Below, piece after piece: positions 31,709 through 40,426 of a stretch of 64,000 nt of DNA. Where the stretch lies: the NCBI RefSeq assembly GCF_034661175.1, contig NZ_CP141058.1, forward strand, positions 1,550,001 to 1,614,000, written 5' to 3'. The stretch is from Nocardioides renjunii. Its GTDB lineage: Bacteria > Actinomycetota > Actinomycetes > Propionibacteriales > Nocardioidaceae. The position numbers and the translations under genes were made by a program. A model generated the notes under the pieces. It was not told the origin of the DNA and did no database searches. It saw only the letters and a program-made list of their open reading frames with translations. Every line of letters begins with the position of its first letter. The first letter of the stretch is position 1.

Positions 31709-32874
31709 TCGGTGCGGCCGGACTGGCGGCCGAGGATGAGCGCGAGCTGGAGGGCGAAGGCCTCCCGGGGACGGGTCGGCGACCACCCGGTGAGCTCCGA
31801 GACCTGGCGCAGCCGGTAGCGCACGGTGTTGGGGTGCACGAAGAGCGCACGGGCCGTCCCCTCGATGGAGGCGCCGTGCTCGAACCAGGCGCCGAGGGTC
31901 TCGAGGAGCGTGCCGCGCGTGGCCATGAGGGGGAGGTAGACCTCGTCGACGAGGTGTCGCCGGGCGTGCCCGTCGCCGGCGAGCGCGCGCTCGGGGAGCA
32001 GGTCGCGGCTGGCCACGGGACGGGGTGCGTCCGGCCAGCCGCTGGCCGCGCGGTGGGCCGACAGCGCGGCGCGGGCCGAGGCGTTGGCGTGGGCGAGGTC
32101 GGCGGTGACGGGTCCGACCACCACCGGTCCGTCGCCGAAGTGGTCGAGCAACCGGGTCGCGGCCTTGAGCGGGTCGGTGACGCCGCCGAGCACGACCACG
32201 AGCCGCTCGCCCTGCGTGGCGCAGAGCGCGTCCATGTCGCCGACGCGTGCGGAGCGGCGTACGGACTCGAAGACGTCGAGCTCGGCACGGTGCGGGGGAA
32301 CCGCGCCCAGCACGACGGCCACGTCGCCGTGGGCGCCCCAGCCGAGCGCGCTGGCGCGTGACAGGACCGTCTCGTCGGCCTCGGCCCGGACGACCGCGTC
32401 GACGACCAGCGCCTCGAGGCGGGCGTCCCAGGCGCCGCGGGACTCGGCGGCCCGCGCGTAGACGGCGGCGGTGGCGAAGGCCACCTCCCGGGCGTAGAGG
32501 AGCACGGCGTCGTGGACCTCGCCGACGTCCTCGGGGTCGAGCAGGGCGTCGATGTTGGTCTCGACCACGCGGATGCTCAGCCGCACCAGCTCGACCGTCT
32601 GCTGCAGCGAGATCACCCCCGTCAGCTCGCGGGGTGCGGCGCCGAAGACCACCACGTCCAGCGGGTCGTGGGAGGAGACCTCGACCTCGCGGTCGTACCA
32701 GTCGACGAAGCCGCGGATGCCGGCCTGGACGATGAGCCCGACCCAGGAGCGGTCCTCGGCGCTGAGGTCGGCGAACCAGGGCAGGTCGGTGGCCATCCGG
32801 CCCGTCGCGGCGGTGCTCAGCGTCCCGGACGAGCTGCGCAGCGCCTCGGCTGCGCGGCGTCTGGACGGTGGCAT
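31702..32874 (-). CDS. fasR: PucR-type regulator of fatty-acid synthesis (FasR-like)
   Basis: A CdaR/PucR-family regulator of about 390 residues. A long N-terminal domain (with LPWFADLSAEDRSWVGLIVQ) leads to a GGDEF-like middle region and a C-terminal PucR helix-turn-helix (GTARALFVHPNTVRYRLRQV, then LTGWSP). I chose the ATG at 32874 (MPPSRRRAAEALR); an upstream ATG at 32916 adds 14 unsupported residues. It is directly upstream of fabD and in the same direction, the same place as Streptomyces fasR and mycobacterial Rv2242. It probably activates the fab operon in response to lipid supply. Confidence 0.88.
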   Translation of the reverse strand: MPPSRRRAAEALRSSSGTLSTAATGRMATDLPWFADLSAEDRSWVGLIVQAGIRGFVDWYDREVEVSSHDPLDVVVFGAAPRELTGVISLQQTVELVRLSIRVVETNIDALLDPEDVGEVHDAVLLYAREVAFATAAVYARAAESRGAWDARLEALVVDAVVRAEADETVLSRASALGWGAHGDVAVVLGAVPPHRAELDVFESVRRSARVGDMDALCATQGERLVVVLGGVTDPLKAATRLLDHFGDGPVVVGPVTADLAHANASARAALSAHRAASGWPDAPRPVASRDLLPERALAGDGHARRHLVDEVYLPLMATRGTLLETLGAWFEHGASIEGTARALFVHPNTVRYRLRQVSELTGWSPTRPREAFALQLALILGRQSGRTEL

Positions 32875-33051
32875 GGGACGACTGTAGTGCCGCAGCGGTT
32901 CTCGTGGGGTTCCCACGAAGGGGCCCCGGGCGGGACGGTCGCCGCTGGCGGGCGCCGCAGGTCACGACTGCGCATCGTCACCGTGGTGGCGGGGTACGAC
33001 GGCGTCCCGTCTGGTTGAATCCGGCACCTGTCCTGACCGGTTGGAGTCCGA

Positions 33052-34023
33052 GTGCCCCGTCGAGCCGCCCCGCACCTGCAGCACGTCACCGTGCACGGGC
33101 ACCGTCGGGCGTACGTCCGCGCGGGCTCGGGGCCGGTCGTCCTCCTGCTGCACGGGCTCGGCTGCGACCACACGACCTGGGACCCCGTCATCGGGCAGCT
33201 GTCGCGCACGCACACCGTGATCGCGCCCGACCTCCTCGGCCACGGCAGCTCGGACAAGCCGCGCGCCGACTACAGCGTCGGCGGCTACGCCAACGGGATG
33301 CGGGACCTGCTCACCGTGCTGGGCGTCGACACCGCGACGGTGGTCGGGCACAGCCTGGGCGGGGGAGTGGCGATGCAGTTCGCATACCAGTACCCCGAGC
33401 GCACCGAGCGGCTGGTGCTGGTGGCGTCCGGCGGCCTCGGCCCCGAGGTGTCCCCGGCGATCCGCGCGGTCACCACCCCCGGGTTCCAGGAGGTGATGGG
33501 CCTGCTCACGCTGCCCGGGCTGCGCCACGTCACCACGACCGCGTTGCGGGTGCTCTCCCGCACCGGCGTGCCCGAGCTGCGCGACCTCGGCGAGGTCGCC
33601 GCGATCTACGACTCCTTCAAGGACCCCCAGACCCGGGCGGCGATCCGGCACGTCGTCCGCGCGGTGGTGGACTGGAAGGGCCAGGTCATCACGATGGCCG
33701 ACCGGGCCTACCTCACCGAGGCGATGCCGATGTGCGTCATCTGGGGGGCCGACGACCAGGTGATCCCGGTCGCCCACGCGCAGAACGCCGGCGAGCTCGC
33801 CCCGACGGCGCGCATCGAGGTGGTGCCGAACGCCGGCCACTTCCCGCACAAGGACCATCCCGAGCGGTTCGTGCGGATCCTGCGCGACTTCATCCGCACG
33901 ACCGAGCCGAGCCGGCACGACCGCGAGCGGTGGCGCGAGCTCCTCGAGGAGGGAGCACCCGTGGTCCCGGCCGAGGCCGAGGCGGGGGAGCCCCCGGTGA
34001 CGCCGGTGCCCGCCGCGGGGTGA
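33052..34023 (+). CDS. Alpha/beta-fold hydrolase
   Basis: A 323-residue serine hydrolase of unknown substrate. Oxyanion motif LLHGLGCDHTTWD, nucleophile elbow VVGHSLGGGVAMQFA, acid in IWGADDQVIPVAH and catalytic His in NAGHFPHKDHPERF. A cap region with several hydrophobic helices lies between. The C-terminal 40 residues are Glu/Pro/Ala-rich and extend past the fold. The GTG start at 33052 follows TTGGAG. It faces away from fasR and converges on aceE; its position inside a lipid/pyruvate cluster hints at an ester or lipid substrate but does not prove it. Confidence 0.87.
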   Translation: MPRRAAPHLQHVTVHGHRRAYVRAGSGPVVLLLHGLGCDHTTWDPVIGQLSRTHTVIAPDLLGHGSSDKPRADYSVGGYANGMRDLLTVLGVDTATVVGHSLGGGVAMQFAYQYPERTERLVLVASGGLGPEVSPAIRAVTTPGFQEVMGLLTLPGLRHVTTTALRVLSRTGVPELRDLGEVAAIYDSFKDPQTRAAIRHVVRAVVDWKGQVITMADRAYLTEAMPMCVIWGADDQVIPVAHAQNAGELAPTARIEVVPNAGHFPHKDHPERFVRILRDFIRTTEPSRHDRERWRELLEEGAPVVPAEAEAGEPPVTPVPAAG

Positions 34024-34045
34024 GCCGCGGCGGGCCGGCGTCGGG

Positions 34046-34061
34046 GACGGCGTGCGCCGTC
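34046..34061. terminator. Short hairpin between convergent genes
   Basis: GACGGC-GTGC-GCCGTC lies between the hydrolase stop and the aceE stop, overlapping the latter by two bases. It is small, with no T run, so a terminator role is only possible. Confidence 0.35.
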
Positions 34062-36843
34062 AGGCGTCGCCGCCCTCCTGCTTGATGTCCTTGGTCGCCG
34101 TCGGGTCGTCGATCCGGTAGCGCTGGGCTGCCTCGACCGCCTTCTCGGCGGGCAGCTCGCCGGCGTCCGCGAGCGCCTGCAGCGCCTGGACGACGACGCT
34201 CGGCGCGTCGATGTGGAAGAAGCGACGTGCGGCCGGGCGGGTGTCGGCGAAGCCGAACCCGTCGGCACCGAGGACCCGGTAGTCGGCCGGGACCCAGCGC
34301 GCGATCTGCAGCGGGACGGCCCGCATGTAGTCGGACACGGCGACGACCGGACCCCGGGCGCCGGCGAGCTTGTCGCTGACGTAGGCGGTGCGGTGCTGCT
34401 CGCCGGGATTGAGGAGGTTCCACTCCTCGGCGGCGGCGCCGTCACGGGCCAGCTCGTTCCACGACGTCACCGACCACAGGTCGGACTGGACGCCCCAGTC
34501 CTCGGCGAGCATCCGCGCCGCGTCCTGGATCCACGGGAAGCCGACGCCGGAGGCCATCAGCTGCACGCGCGGGCCCTCGCCGTCGGCGGTGGACACGCGG
34601 TGGATGCCGCGCAGGATCCCCTCGACGTCCACGTCGGCCGGCTCGGCCGGCATCGACACCGGCTCGTTGTAGACGGTCAGGTAGAAGATGACGTCCTCGC
34701 CCTGGCCCTCCGGCCCGCCCGAGCCGTACATCCGCTCGAGGCCGTCCTGCATGATGTGGGCGATCTCGTAGGAGAACGCGGGGTCGTAGTGCACGACCGC
34801 CGGGTTGGTCGCCGCGAGCAGCGGCGAGTGGCCGTCGGCGTGCTGGAGGCCCTCGCCGGTCAGCGTGGTGCGCCCGGCCGTCGCGCCGATCAGGAAGCCG
34901 CGGGCGAGCTGGTCGGCCATCGCCCAGATCGAGTCGCCGGTGCGCTGGAACCCGAACATCGAGTAGAAGATGTAGAACGGGATCATGTGCTCGCCGTGGG
35001 TGGCGTAGGCCGACCCGGCCGCCGTCGCCGAGGCCATGGCACCCGCCTCGGAGATGCCCTCGTGGAGCATCTGGCCCTGCGCGGACTCCTTGTAGGAGAG
35101 CAGCATCTTGCGGTCGACCGACTCGTACTGCTGGCCGCCGGGGTTGTAGACCTTGGCGCTCGGGAACATGGAGTCCATGCCGAAGGTGCGGTACTCGTCG
35201 GGGGCGATCGGGACGAGGCGCTCGCCGATCTCCGGGTCCTTCATCCAGTCGCGGAGCAGGCGCACCACGGCCATGGTGGTGGCGAACTTGTTCTTGCCCG
35301 AGCCCTGCTTGAGCTCGGCGTAGAGCTCGTCGCCGGGGAGCTTGAGCGCGGTGGACCGGTTGATCCGGCGGGGGATAGAGCCGCCGAGTGCCCTGCGGCG
35401 CTCGAGCATGTAGTCGATCTCCGGCGAGGAGGCGCCCGGGTGGTAGAACGGCGCGCCGCCGGTCTTCTCGTAGGACTCCTCGAGGTCGCGGTCGCTGATC
35501 GGCAGGTAGAGCCGGTCGCGGAACTTCTTGAGGTCCGGGAGCGTCAGCTTCTTCATCTGGTGGGTGGCGTTCTTGCCCTCGAGGGCGTCGATCGTCCAGC
35601 CCTTGATGGTGTGCGCCAGGATCACCGTCGGCTGCCCGGTGTGCTTGGTCGCGGCGTCGAACGCGGCGTAGACCTTGCGGTAGTCGTGGCCACCGCGCGG
35701 CAGCTTCTCGATCTGCGTGTCGCTCATGTGCTCGACCATCTTGCGCAGGCGCGGGTCGCCGCCGAAGAAGTGCTCGCGGACGTAGGCGCCGTCCTCGGTC
35801 GAGTAGGTCTGGAAGGCGCCGTCGGGCGTGGTGTTCATCTGGTTGACCAGGACGCCGTCGACGTCCTTGGCGAGCAGCGCGTCCCACTCGCGGCCCCACA
35901 CGACCTTGATGACGTTCCAGCCGGCACCGCGGAAGTTGGCCTCGAGCTCCTGGATGATCTTGCCGTTGCCCGTGACCGGGCCGTCGAGCTGCTGCAGGTT
36001 GCAGTTGATGACCCAGGTGAGGTTGTCGAGCTCCTCGCGGGCCGCGACGCGGATGGCGCCGAGCGACTCGGGCTCGGCCATCTCGCCGTCACCCATGAAG
36101 GCCCACACGTGCTGCTGGTCGGTGTCCTTGATGCCGCGGTTGTCGAGGTAGCGGTTGAACCGGGCCTGGTAGATCGAGTTGATGGCGGTCAGGCCCATCG
36201 AGACCGTCGGGAACTCCCAGAAGTCGGGCATGAGCCGCGGGTGGGGGTACGACGGCAGGCCGGCGCCGCGGCCGTGCTGGACCTCCTGGCGGAAGCGGTA
36301 GAGTTGCTCCTCGCTGAGGCGGCCCTCGAGGAACGCGCGGGCGTAGACACCCGGCGAGCCGTGGCCCTGGATGTAGATCTGGTCGCCGCCGCCCTCGTGG
36401 TCCTTGCCGCGGAAGAAGTGGTTGAAGCCGACCTCGTAGAGGCTCGCCGAGGACTGGTAGGTGGCGATGTGGCCGCCGACCTCGAGGCCCTTGCGGTTGG
36501 CCGAGGACACCATGACCGCGGCGTTCCAGCGGATGAAGGCGCGGATGCGGCGCTCGACGTCCTCGTCGCCGGGGAACCACGGCTCGCGCTCCGGCGGGAT
36601 GGTGTTGATGTAGTCGGTCGAGCGCAGGGCCGGGACGCCGACCTGCTTCTCGCGCGCACGCTCGAGGAGGCGCAGCATCACGTAGCGAGCCCGGTCGCGG
36701 CCCCGGTCGTCGAGCATCGCGTCGAAGGACGCGAGCCACTCCTGGGTCTCGTCGGGGTCGATGTCCGGCAGCTGGGTGGGGAGTCCCTCGTGGATCACCG
36801 ACGCGATGGCCGGGCTCTTGCGGGACTTGTCAGCGTCACTCAC
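34060..36843 (-). CDS. aceE: Pyruvate dehydrogenase E1 component, homodimeric
   Basis: Decarboxylates pyruvate with thiamine diphosphate and passes the acetyl group to the E2 lipoyl domain; 927 residues, usual for single-chain AceE. The ThDP region shows [19 protein letters not shown], then [21 protein letters not shown]; substrate-side His residues are in [11 protein letters not shown]. The middle and C-terminal transketolase domains are intact. It is the first enzyme feeding acetyl-CoA to the neighbouring fatty-acid operon. The upstream gap has a perfect 14-bp palindrome. A short acidic C-terminal extension follows the fold. Confidence 0.97.
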   Translation of the reverse strand: MSDADKSRKSPAIASVIHEGLPTQLPDIDPDETQEWLASFDAMLDDRGRDRARYVMLRLLERAREKQVGVPALRSTDYINTIPPEREPWFPGDEDVERRIRAFIRWNAAVMVSSANRKGLEVGGHIATYQSSASLYEVGFNHFFRGKDHEGGGDQIYIQGHGSPGVYARAFLEGRLSEEQLYRFRQEVQHGRGAGLPSYPHPRLMPDFWEFPTVSMGLTAINSIYQARFNRYLDNRGIKDTDQQHVWAFMGDGEMAEPESLGAIRVAAREELDNLTWVINCNLQQLDGPVTGNGKIIQELEANFRGAGWNVIKVVWGREWDALLAKDVDGVLVNQMNTTPDGAFQTYSTEDGAYVREHFFGGDPRLRKMVEHMSDTQIEKLPRGGHDYRKVYAAFDAATKHTGQPTVILAHTIKGWTIDALEGKNATHQMKKLTLPDLKKFRDRLYLPISDRDLEESYEKTGGAPFYHPGASSPEIDYMLERRRALGGSIPRRINRSTALKLPGDELYAELKQGSGKNKFATTMAVVRLLRDWMKDPEIGERLVPIAPDEYRTFGMDSMFPSAKVYNPGGQQYESVDRKMLLSYKESAQGQMLHEGISEAGAMASATAAGSAYATHGEHMIPFYIFYSMFGFQRTGDSIWAMADQLARGFLIGATAGRTTLTGEGLQHADGHSPLLAATNPAVVHYDPAFSYEIAHIMQDGLERMYGSGGPEGQGEDVIFYLTVYNEPVSMPAEPADVDVEGILRGIHRVSTADGEGPRVQLMASGVGFPWIQDAARMLAEDWGVQSDLWSVTSWNELARDGAAAEEWNLLNPGEQHRTAYVSDKLAGARGPVVAVSDYMRAVPLQIARWVPADYRVLGADGFGFADTRPAARRFFHIDAPSVVVQALQALADAGELPAEKAVEAAQRYRIDDPTATKDIKQEGGDA

Positions 36844-36879
36844 TCACTCATCGTGTCACGCGACGCGGCGCCACGAAAT

Positions 36880-36893
36880 CTACCCATGGGTAG
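36880..36893. promoter_or_regulatory. Perfect 14-bp palindrome upstream of aceE
   Basis: CTACCCATGGGTAG lies 37 bp ahead of the aceE start and about 130 bp ahead of the divergent DUF3052 gene. Symmetry and position suggest an operator controlling pyruvate dehydrogenase or both genes. The regulator is unknown. Confidence 0.45.
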
Positions 36894-37025
36894 CGGCATC
36901 TGCCGTGAGACGCGTCCCACCGACACGCTCGACGGACGGGCCGGGGTTGCGGCGCCTGCTGTGTTCGGGTGGACTATGCGCAATCCCCGCCTGTCACAGG
37001 CGTACCCGGACATTGGAGGCACTGC

Positions 37026-37454
37026 GTGAGCTCGACGGTGGGCGACTCTGCCCCGGCGACCGGCACGGGCGATCGGCTGGGGCTCAAGCCCGGCATGGTC
37101 GTCCAGGAACTCGGCTGGGACAACGACACCGATGACGAGCTGCGCGTCGCGGTCGAGGACCGGATCGACGCAGACATGGTCGACGGTGACTACGGCAACG
37201 TCGTGGACGCGGTGCTGCTGTGGTGGCGCGACGACGACGGCGACCTGGTCGACGGCCTCGTCGACGCGCTGACCGACCTGGTGGGCGGCGGCTCGATCTG
37301 GCTGCTGACGCCGAAGGTCGGGCGGCCCGGCACCGTCGACCCGGCGGACATCGCCGAGGCGGCACCCGTCGCGGGCCTGTCGCAGACGACCACGGCCGCG
37401 GTCAGCAAGGACTGGCAGGCGACCCGCCTGGTCGCCCCGAAGACGCCCGCGTGA
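37026..37454 (+). CDS. DUF3052 family protein
   Basis: A 142-residue actinobacterial protein of unknown function. Core: LGLKPGMVVQELGWDNDTDD, DAVLLWWRDDDGDLVDGLVD and GGSIWLLTPKVGRPGTVDPA, ending ATRLVAPK. The GTG start at 37026 follows GGAGG. The gene is divergent from aceE, an arrangement also found in mycobacteria (Rv2239c-aceE region). Its stop overlaps the start of the acyl-CoA synthetase gene (GTGA), so it is the first of a coupled three-gene operon that ends with a peroxiredoxin. Confidence 0.9.
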   Translation: MSSTVGDSAPATGTGDRLGLKPGMVVQELGWDNDTDDELRVAVEDRIDADMVDGDYGNVVDAVLLWWRDDDGDLVDGLVDALTDLVGGGSIWLLTPKVGRPGTVDPADIAEAAPVAGLSQTTTAAVSKDWQATRLVAPKTPA

Positions 37455-39154
37455 CCGGTCGCGGCCTCGCGCACGCCCTCACCACGAGGGCGGGCGGGGC
37501 CGCCACCACGGTCCGGGTGCTCGGCAGGGCGGGCGTGATCCGCGCCCACGGCCCGCGGACGCTCGCCGGCGTCGGCCGCGTGGTGCTCCGGTGGGGCACC
37601 GGCCCGGCCGGCGGGTTCGCGGGCCTCGCCGTCCGTGCCCCGCACGAGGTGGGCGTCGTCGACGAGCTCGGCGAGCTGACCTGGGGCGAGCTGCACCGAC
37701 GCTCGAACTCCCTGGCCAGGGCGCTGGCCGAGCGCGGCGTGGGCGAGGGCGACTCGGTCGCGGTGATGTGCCGCAACCACCGCGGGTTCCTCGACGCCAC
37801 CATCGCCGTGGCCAAGCTCGGCGCCGACATCCTCTACCTCAACACCTCCTTCGCCGGTCCCCAGCTCGTCGACGTCCTCCACCGCGAGGCGCCGAGCATG
37901 GTGGTCCACGACGAGGAGTTCACCGACCTGCTGGTCGGGGCCTCCGTCGAGCGGCGCGTGCTCGCCTGGACCGACGGCGTCCCGTCGGCAGGGGTCGAGA
38001 CGCTCGAGCAGCTGGTGTCGGCGTACGACGAGGGCGACCTGCAGCCGCCGGCACGCCACGCCCGGATCGTGATCCTCACCTCCGGCACCACCGGCGCGCC
38101 CAAGGGGGCGCCGCGCAAGGAGGCCGGCATCGACGCCGCGGTCTCGCTGCTCTCGCGGATGCCGTTGCGGGCGGGGTGGCGCACGCACGTCGCGGCGCCG
38201 CTGTTCCACACCTGGGGCTTCGCGCACCTCGCGCTGGCGATGCTGCTCGGCTCGACGCTGGTGCTGCGGAGGACGTTCGACCCCGCCACCGCGCTGCGCA
38301 CGGCGCAGGACGAGCGCTGCGAGTCGATGGTCGTGATCCCGGTGATGCTCCAGCGGATGCTCGCGCTCGATCCCGGGGTGCTCGACGGGATCGACCTGTC
38401 CCGCATGCGGGTCGTGGCGTCGTCGGGCTCCGCGCTGCCGGCCACGCTCGCCGAGGCGTGGATGGACCGCTTCGGTGACAACCTCTACAACATCTACGGC
38501 TCCACCGAGGTCGCCTACGCCTCGATCGCCACGCCCGAGGACCTGCGGGCCGACCCGACCTCGGCGGGCAGGCCGCCCCACGGCACGGTCGTGCGGATCC
38601 TCGACGAGGCCGGTCGCGAGCTGCCCCGGGGGAAGACCGGGCGGATCTTCGTCGGCAACGCGCTGCTCTTCGAGGGCTACACCCACGGCGGGTCGAAGGA
38701 GGTCGTCGACGGGCTGATGTCGTCGGGCGACGTGGGCTGGTTCGACGACGCCGGCCGGCTGCACGTGGCGGGCCGGGACGACGACATGATCGTCTCCGGC
38801 GGCGAGAACGTCTTCCCGCAGGAGGTCGAGGACTGCCTGGTCACCCACGAGCGCGTGCGGGAGGTCGCTGCCGTGGGCGTCGAGGACGACGACTATGGTC
38901 AGCGCTTGCGCGCCTTCGTGGTGCGCACCGGCGAGGTGTCGGACGACGAGCTGCGCGAGCACGTGAGGGCCAACCTGGCGAGGTTCAAGGTGCCCCGCGA
39001 GATCGTGTTCCTCGACGAGCTGCCGCGCAACGCCACGGGCAAGGTCCTCAAGCGGGAGCTCGCCCGGCCGGACCGGCCCCCGCACGAGCAACCCGGGGAC
39101 GACCCGGGGACCGGCACCGAGGACGGCACGAGGGACGGCAAGGAGAAGGCGTGA
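37451..39154 (+). CDS. Acyl-CoA synthetase (AMP-forming)
   Basis: An adenylating enzyme, 567 residues, that activates a carboxylic acid to its CoA thioester. AMP-binding motifs: ILTSGTTGAPKGAPRKE (P loop), YNIYGSTEVAY, GRDDDMIVSGGENVFPQEVE, and the catalytic Lys in LPRNATGKVLKREL. A ~70-residue N-terminal extension (GLAHALTTRAGGAATTVRVL) precedes the fold. It overlaps both neighbours by four bases. In mycobacteria no synthetase sits between the DUF3052 and AhpE genes, so this is a lineage-specific addition. The substrate is probably a fatty or aromatic acid; not determinable here. Confidence 0.92.
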   Translation: MTGRGLAHALTTRAGGAATTVRVLGRAGVIRAHGPRTLAGVGRVVLRWGTGPAGGFAGLAVRAPHEVGVVDELGELTWGELHRRSNSLARALAERGVGEGDSVAVMCRNHRGFLDATIAVAKLGADILYLNTSFAGPQLVDVLHREAPSMVVHDEEFTDLLVGASVERRVLAWTDGVPSAGVETLEQLVSAYDEGDLQPPARHARIVILTSGTTGAPKGAPRKEAGIDAAVSLLSRMPLRAGWRTHVAAPLFHTWGFAHLALAMLLGSTLVLRRTFDPATALRTAQDERCESMVVIPVMLQRMLALDPGVLDGIDLSRMRVVASSGSALPATLAEAWMDRFGDNLYNIYGSTEVAYASIATPEDLRADPTSAGRPPHGTVVRILDEAGRELPRGKTGRIFVGNALLFEGYTHGGSKEVVDGLMSSGDVGWFDDAGRLHVAGRDDDMIVSGGENVFPQEVEDCLVTHERVREVAAVGVEDDDYGQRLRAFVVRTGEVSDDELREHVRANLARFKVPREIVFLDELPRNATGKVLKRELARPDRPPHEQPGDDPGTGTEDGTRDGKEKA

Positions 39155-39636
39155 ACGGCGAGGGCCTGTGCATCGGCGACGAGGCACCCGACTTCACGTT
39201 GCGCGACCAGTTCGGCCAGGACGTGCGGCTCAGCGAGTTCCGCGGGCGCAAGGCCGTGGCGCTGATGTTCTTCCCGTTCGCGTTCACCGGCGTGTGCACC
39301 GGCGAGCTCTCCGGCGTGCGCGACCGGCTCGACGAGTTCCTGTCCTTCGACACCGAGGTGCTGGCACTGTCCTGCGACTCGGTCTACGCCCTGCGCAGCT
39401 TCGCCGAGGGGGAGGGACTCAACTTCCCGCTGCTCTCGGACTACTGGCCGCACGGCGCGGTGGCCTCGGCCTACGAGGTGTTCGACCCGGTCAAGGGCGC
39501 CCCGCGGCGCTCGTCGTACGTCGTGGACCGGGACGGCCGGCTGCGGTGGGCCGTGCACAACGCGAACCCGGACGGACGCGACCTCGACGAGCACCTCCGC
39601 GAGCTGCACGCCGCCGTCGGTCCGGGTCTGGTCTAG
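39151..39636 (+). CDS. ahpE: AhpE-type peroxiredoxin
   Basis: A thiol peroxidase that reduces peroxides, 161 residues. Peroxidatic Cys in FPFAFTGVCTGELSGVRD, with Thr and Arg in the usual places; PLLSDYWPHGAVASAYEVF is very like mycobacterial AhpE. No conserved C-terminal resolving Cys, so it is of the 1-Cys kind and must be recycled by a small thiol or redoxin. The GTG start overlaps the synthetase stop (GTGA). Gene order DUF3052 - aceE - fasR - fabD on the other side matches the mycobacterial AhpE neighbourhood. Confidence 0.93.
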   Translation: MNGEGLCIGDEAPDFTLRDQFGQDVRLSEFRGRKAVALMFFPFAFTGVCTGELSGVRDRLDEFLSFDTEVLALSCDSVYALRSFAEGEGLNFPLLSDYWPHGAVASAYEVFDPVKGAPRRSSYVVDRDGRLRWAVHNANPDGRDLDEHLRELHAAVGPGLV

Positions 39637-39710
39637 ACACCTCGCGGCCATTTCGTGGCCTTTTCCGTGAATCCCGGGACGCTGTTGCGGACTGGTGTAA
39701 TCTTCTTCTT

Positions 39711-39748
39711 GTTGAGCCGCTGGTGACCCGAGACGCCAGCGGCTCAAC
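39711..39748 (+). terminator. Strong hairpin after the peroxiredoxin operon
   Basis: A 13-bp perfect stem GTTGAGCCGCTGG/CCAGCGGCTCAAC with a 12-nt loop, followed by TCATTT. It lies 75 bp after the ahpE stop and 67 bp before tRNA-Val. Most likely the operon terminator, although the pyrimidine-rich TCTTCTTCTT just before it is unusual and a small RNA cannot be excluded. Confidence 0.65.
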
Positions 39749-39814
39749 TCATTTCTCCCGCGGTCGAGAGCCGGTCCCGGCGCCCCGGGCAGGTCCCGTA
39801 GTGTGTGCCACTGC

Positions 39815-39886
39815 GCGTCGGTAGCTCAGCGGTAGAGCACTCGGTTTACACCCGAGCGGTCGGCGGTTCGAAACCGTCCCGACGCA
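39815..39886 (+). tRNA. tRNA-Val (UAC anticodon)
   Basis: Full cloverleaf of 72 nt: acceptor GCGTCGG/CCGACGC, D arm GCTC/GAGC, anticodon stem CTCGG/CCGAG with loop TTTACAC (anticodon TAC at 39847-39849), T arm with GTTCGAAAC and discriminator A. CCA is not completely encoded (ACCGG follows). Confidence 0.95.
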
Positions 39887-39900
39887 CCGGATCCTCGTGC

Positions 39901-39938
39901 ATGAGAGGCCTCTCATCAGCGCCTCACGGACGGCTCAC
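39901..39938. promoter_or_regulatory. Candidate OmpR-type operator, copy 1
   Basis: ATGAGAGGCCTCTCAT (39901-39916) is a perfect 16-bp palindrome, and CTCA recurs at 39912, 39923 and 39934, exactly 11 bp apart, the helical-turn spacing bound by OmpR/PhoB regulators. It lies 57 bp before the acidic exported protein gene. A near-identical element sits upstream of the divergent sensor operon (43957-43982), so the response regulator at 41307-41978 is the likely binder. Confidence 0.65.
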
Positions 39939-39994
39939 GCCGCCGCAGCAGTGTCCTCGTCATCGGGCCGACACGGCCCCTGACGAGAGGAACC

Positions 39995-40381
39995 ATGATG
40001 AGGAAGCTCCTTCCCACCGCCCTCCTGGGTGTCGCCGGCCTGACCGCGTTCGGCCTGATCGGCATGTCGTCGCCCGTCGTCGCCAGCGGCGCCGACGAGG
40101 CCGCCAAGCGCGAGGACGACGCGCCGTCCCTCGTGCTGGTCGCCGACGACGATGACGACGACACCAACGACGACGACGGTGACGACGACACCCGCACCCG
40201 CACCGGCAACAGCCGCGACACCAACGACAACACCGCGAGCAACGTCACCGGGGTCAGCCGCGACCGCGACAACAGCCGCGGCGACAACACCCGCGACTGG
40301 ACGCGCGACGGTGGCGACAAGACGCGGGACAGGACGGCCGGCAACACCAACGACCGCAGCCGCAACGACACCCGCGGCTGA
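39995..40381 (+). CDS. Exported acidic/charged protein of unknown function
   Basis: A 128-residue exported protein. Signal peptide: MMRKLLPTALLGVAGLTAFGL ... VVASGA. The mature part is an Asp run (VADDDDDDTNDDDGDDDTR) followed by ~75 residues almost wholly of Asp, Arg, Asn, Thr and Gly with no hydrophobic core, so it is likely unstructured. ATG at 39995 (or 39998) follows GAGAGGA. It is 46 bp upstream of a protein kinase gene, and a palindromic operator precedes it. Cation binding or a cell-surface polyelectrolyte role is inference. A similar acidic exported protein heads the two-component operon at 13 kb. Confidence 0.75.
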   Translation: MMRKLLPTALLGVAGLTAFGLIGMSSPVVASGADEAAKREDDAPSLVLVADDDDDDTNDDDGDDDTRTRTGNSRDTNDNTASNVTGVSRDRDNSRGDNTRDWTRDGGDKTRDRTAGNTNDRSRNDTRG

Positions 40382-40426
40382 CGCGGCCGACCAGACGCGA
40401 CGACACGGGACGACAGGGGAACGACG

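Noticed and set aside
34213..37029. A 938-codon plus-strand open frame opposite aceE
   Set aside because: It is the complement of the aceE coding frame; composition is Val/Leu/Arg/Gly/Glu/His-biased with no motifs.
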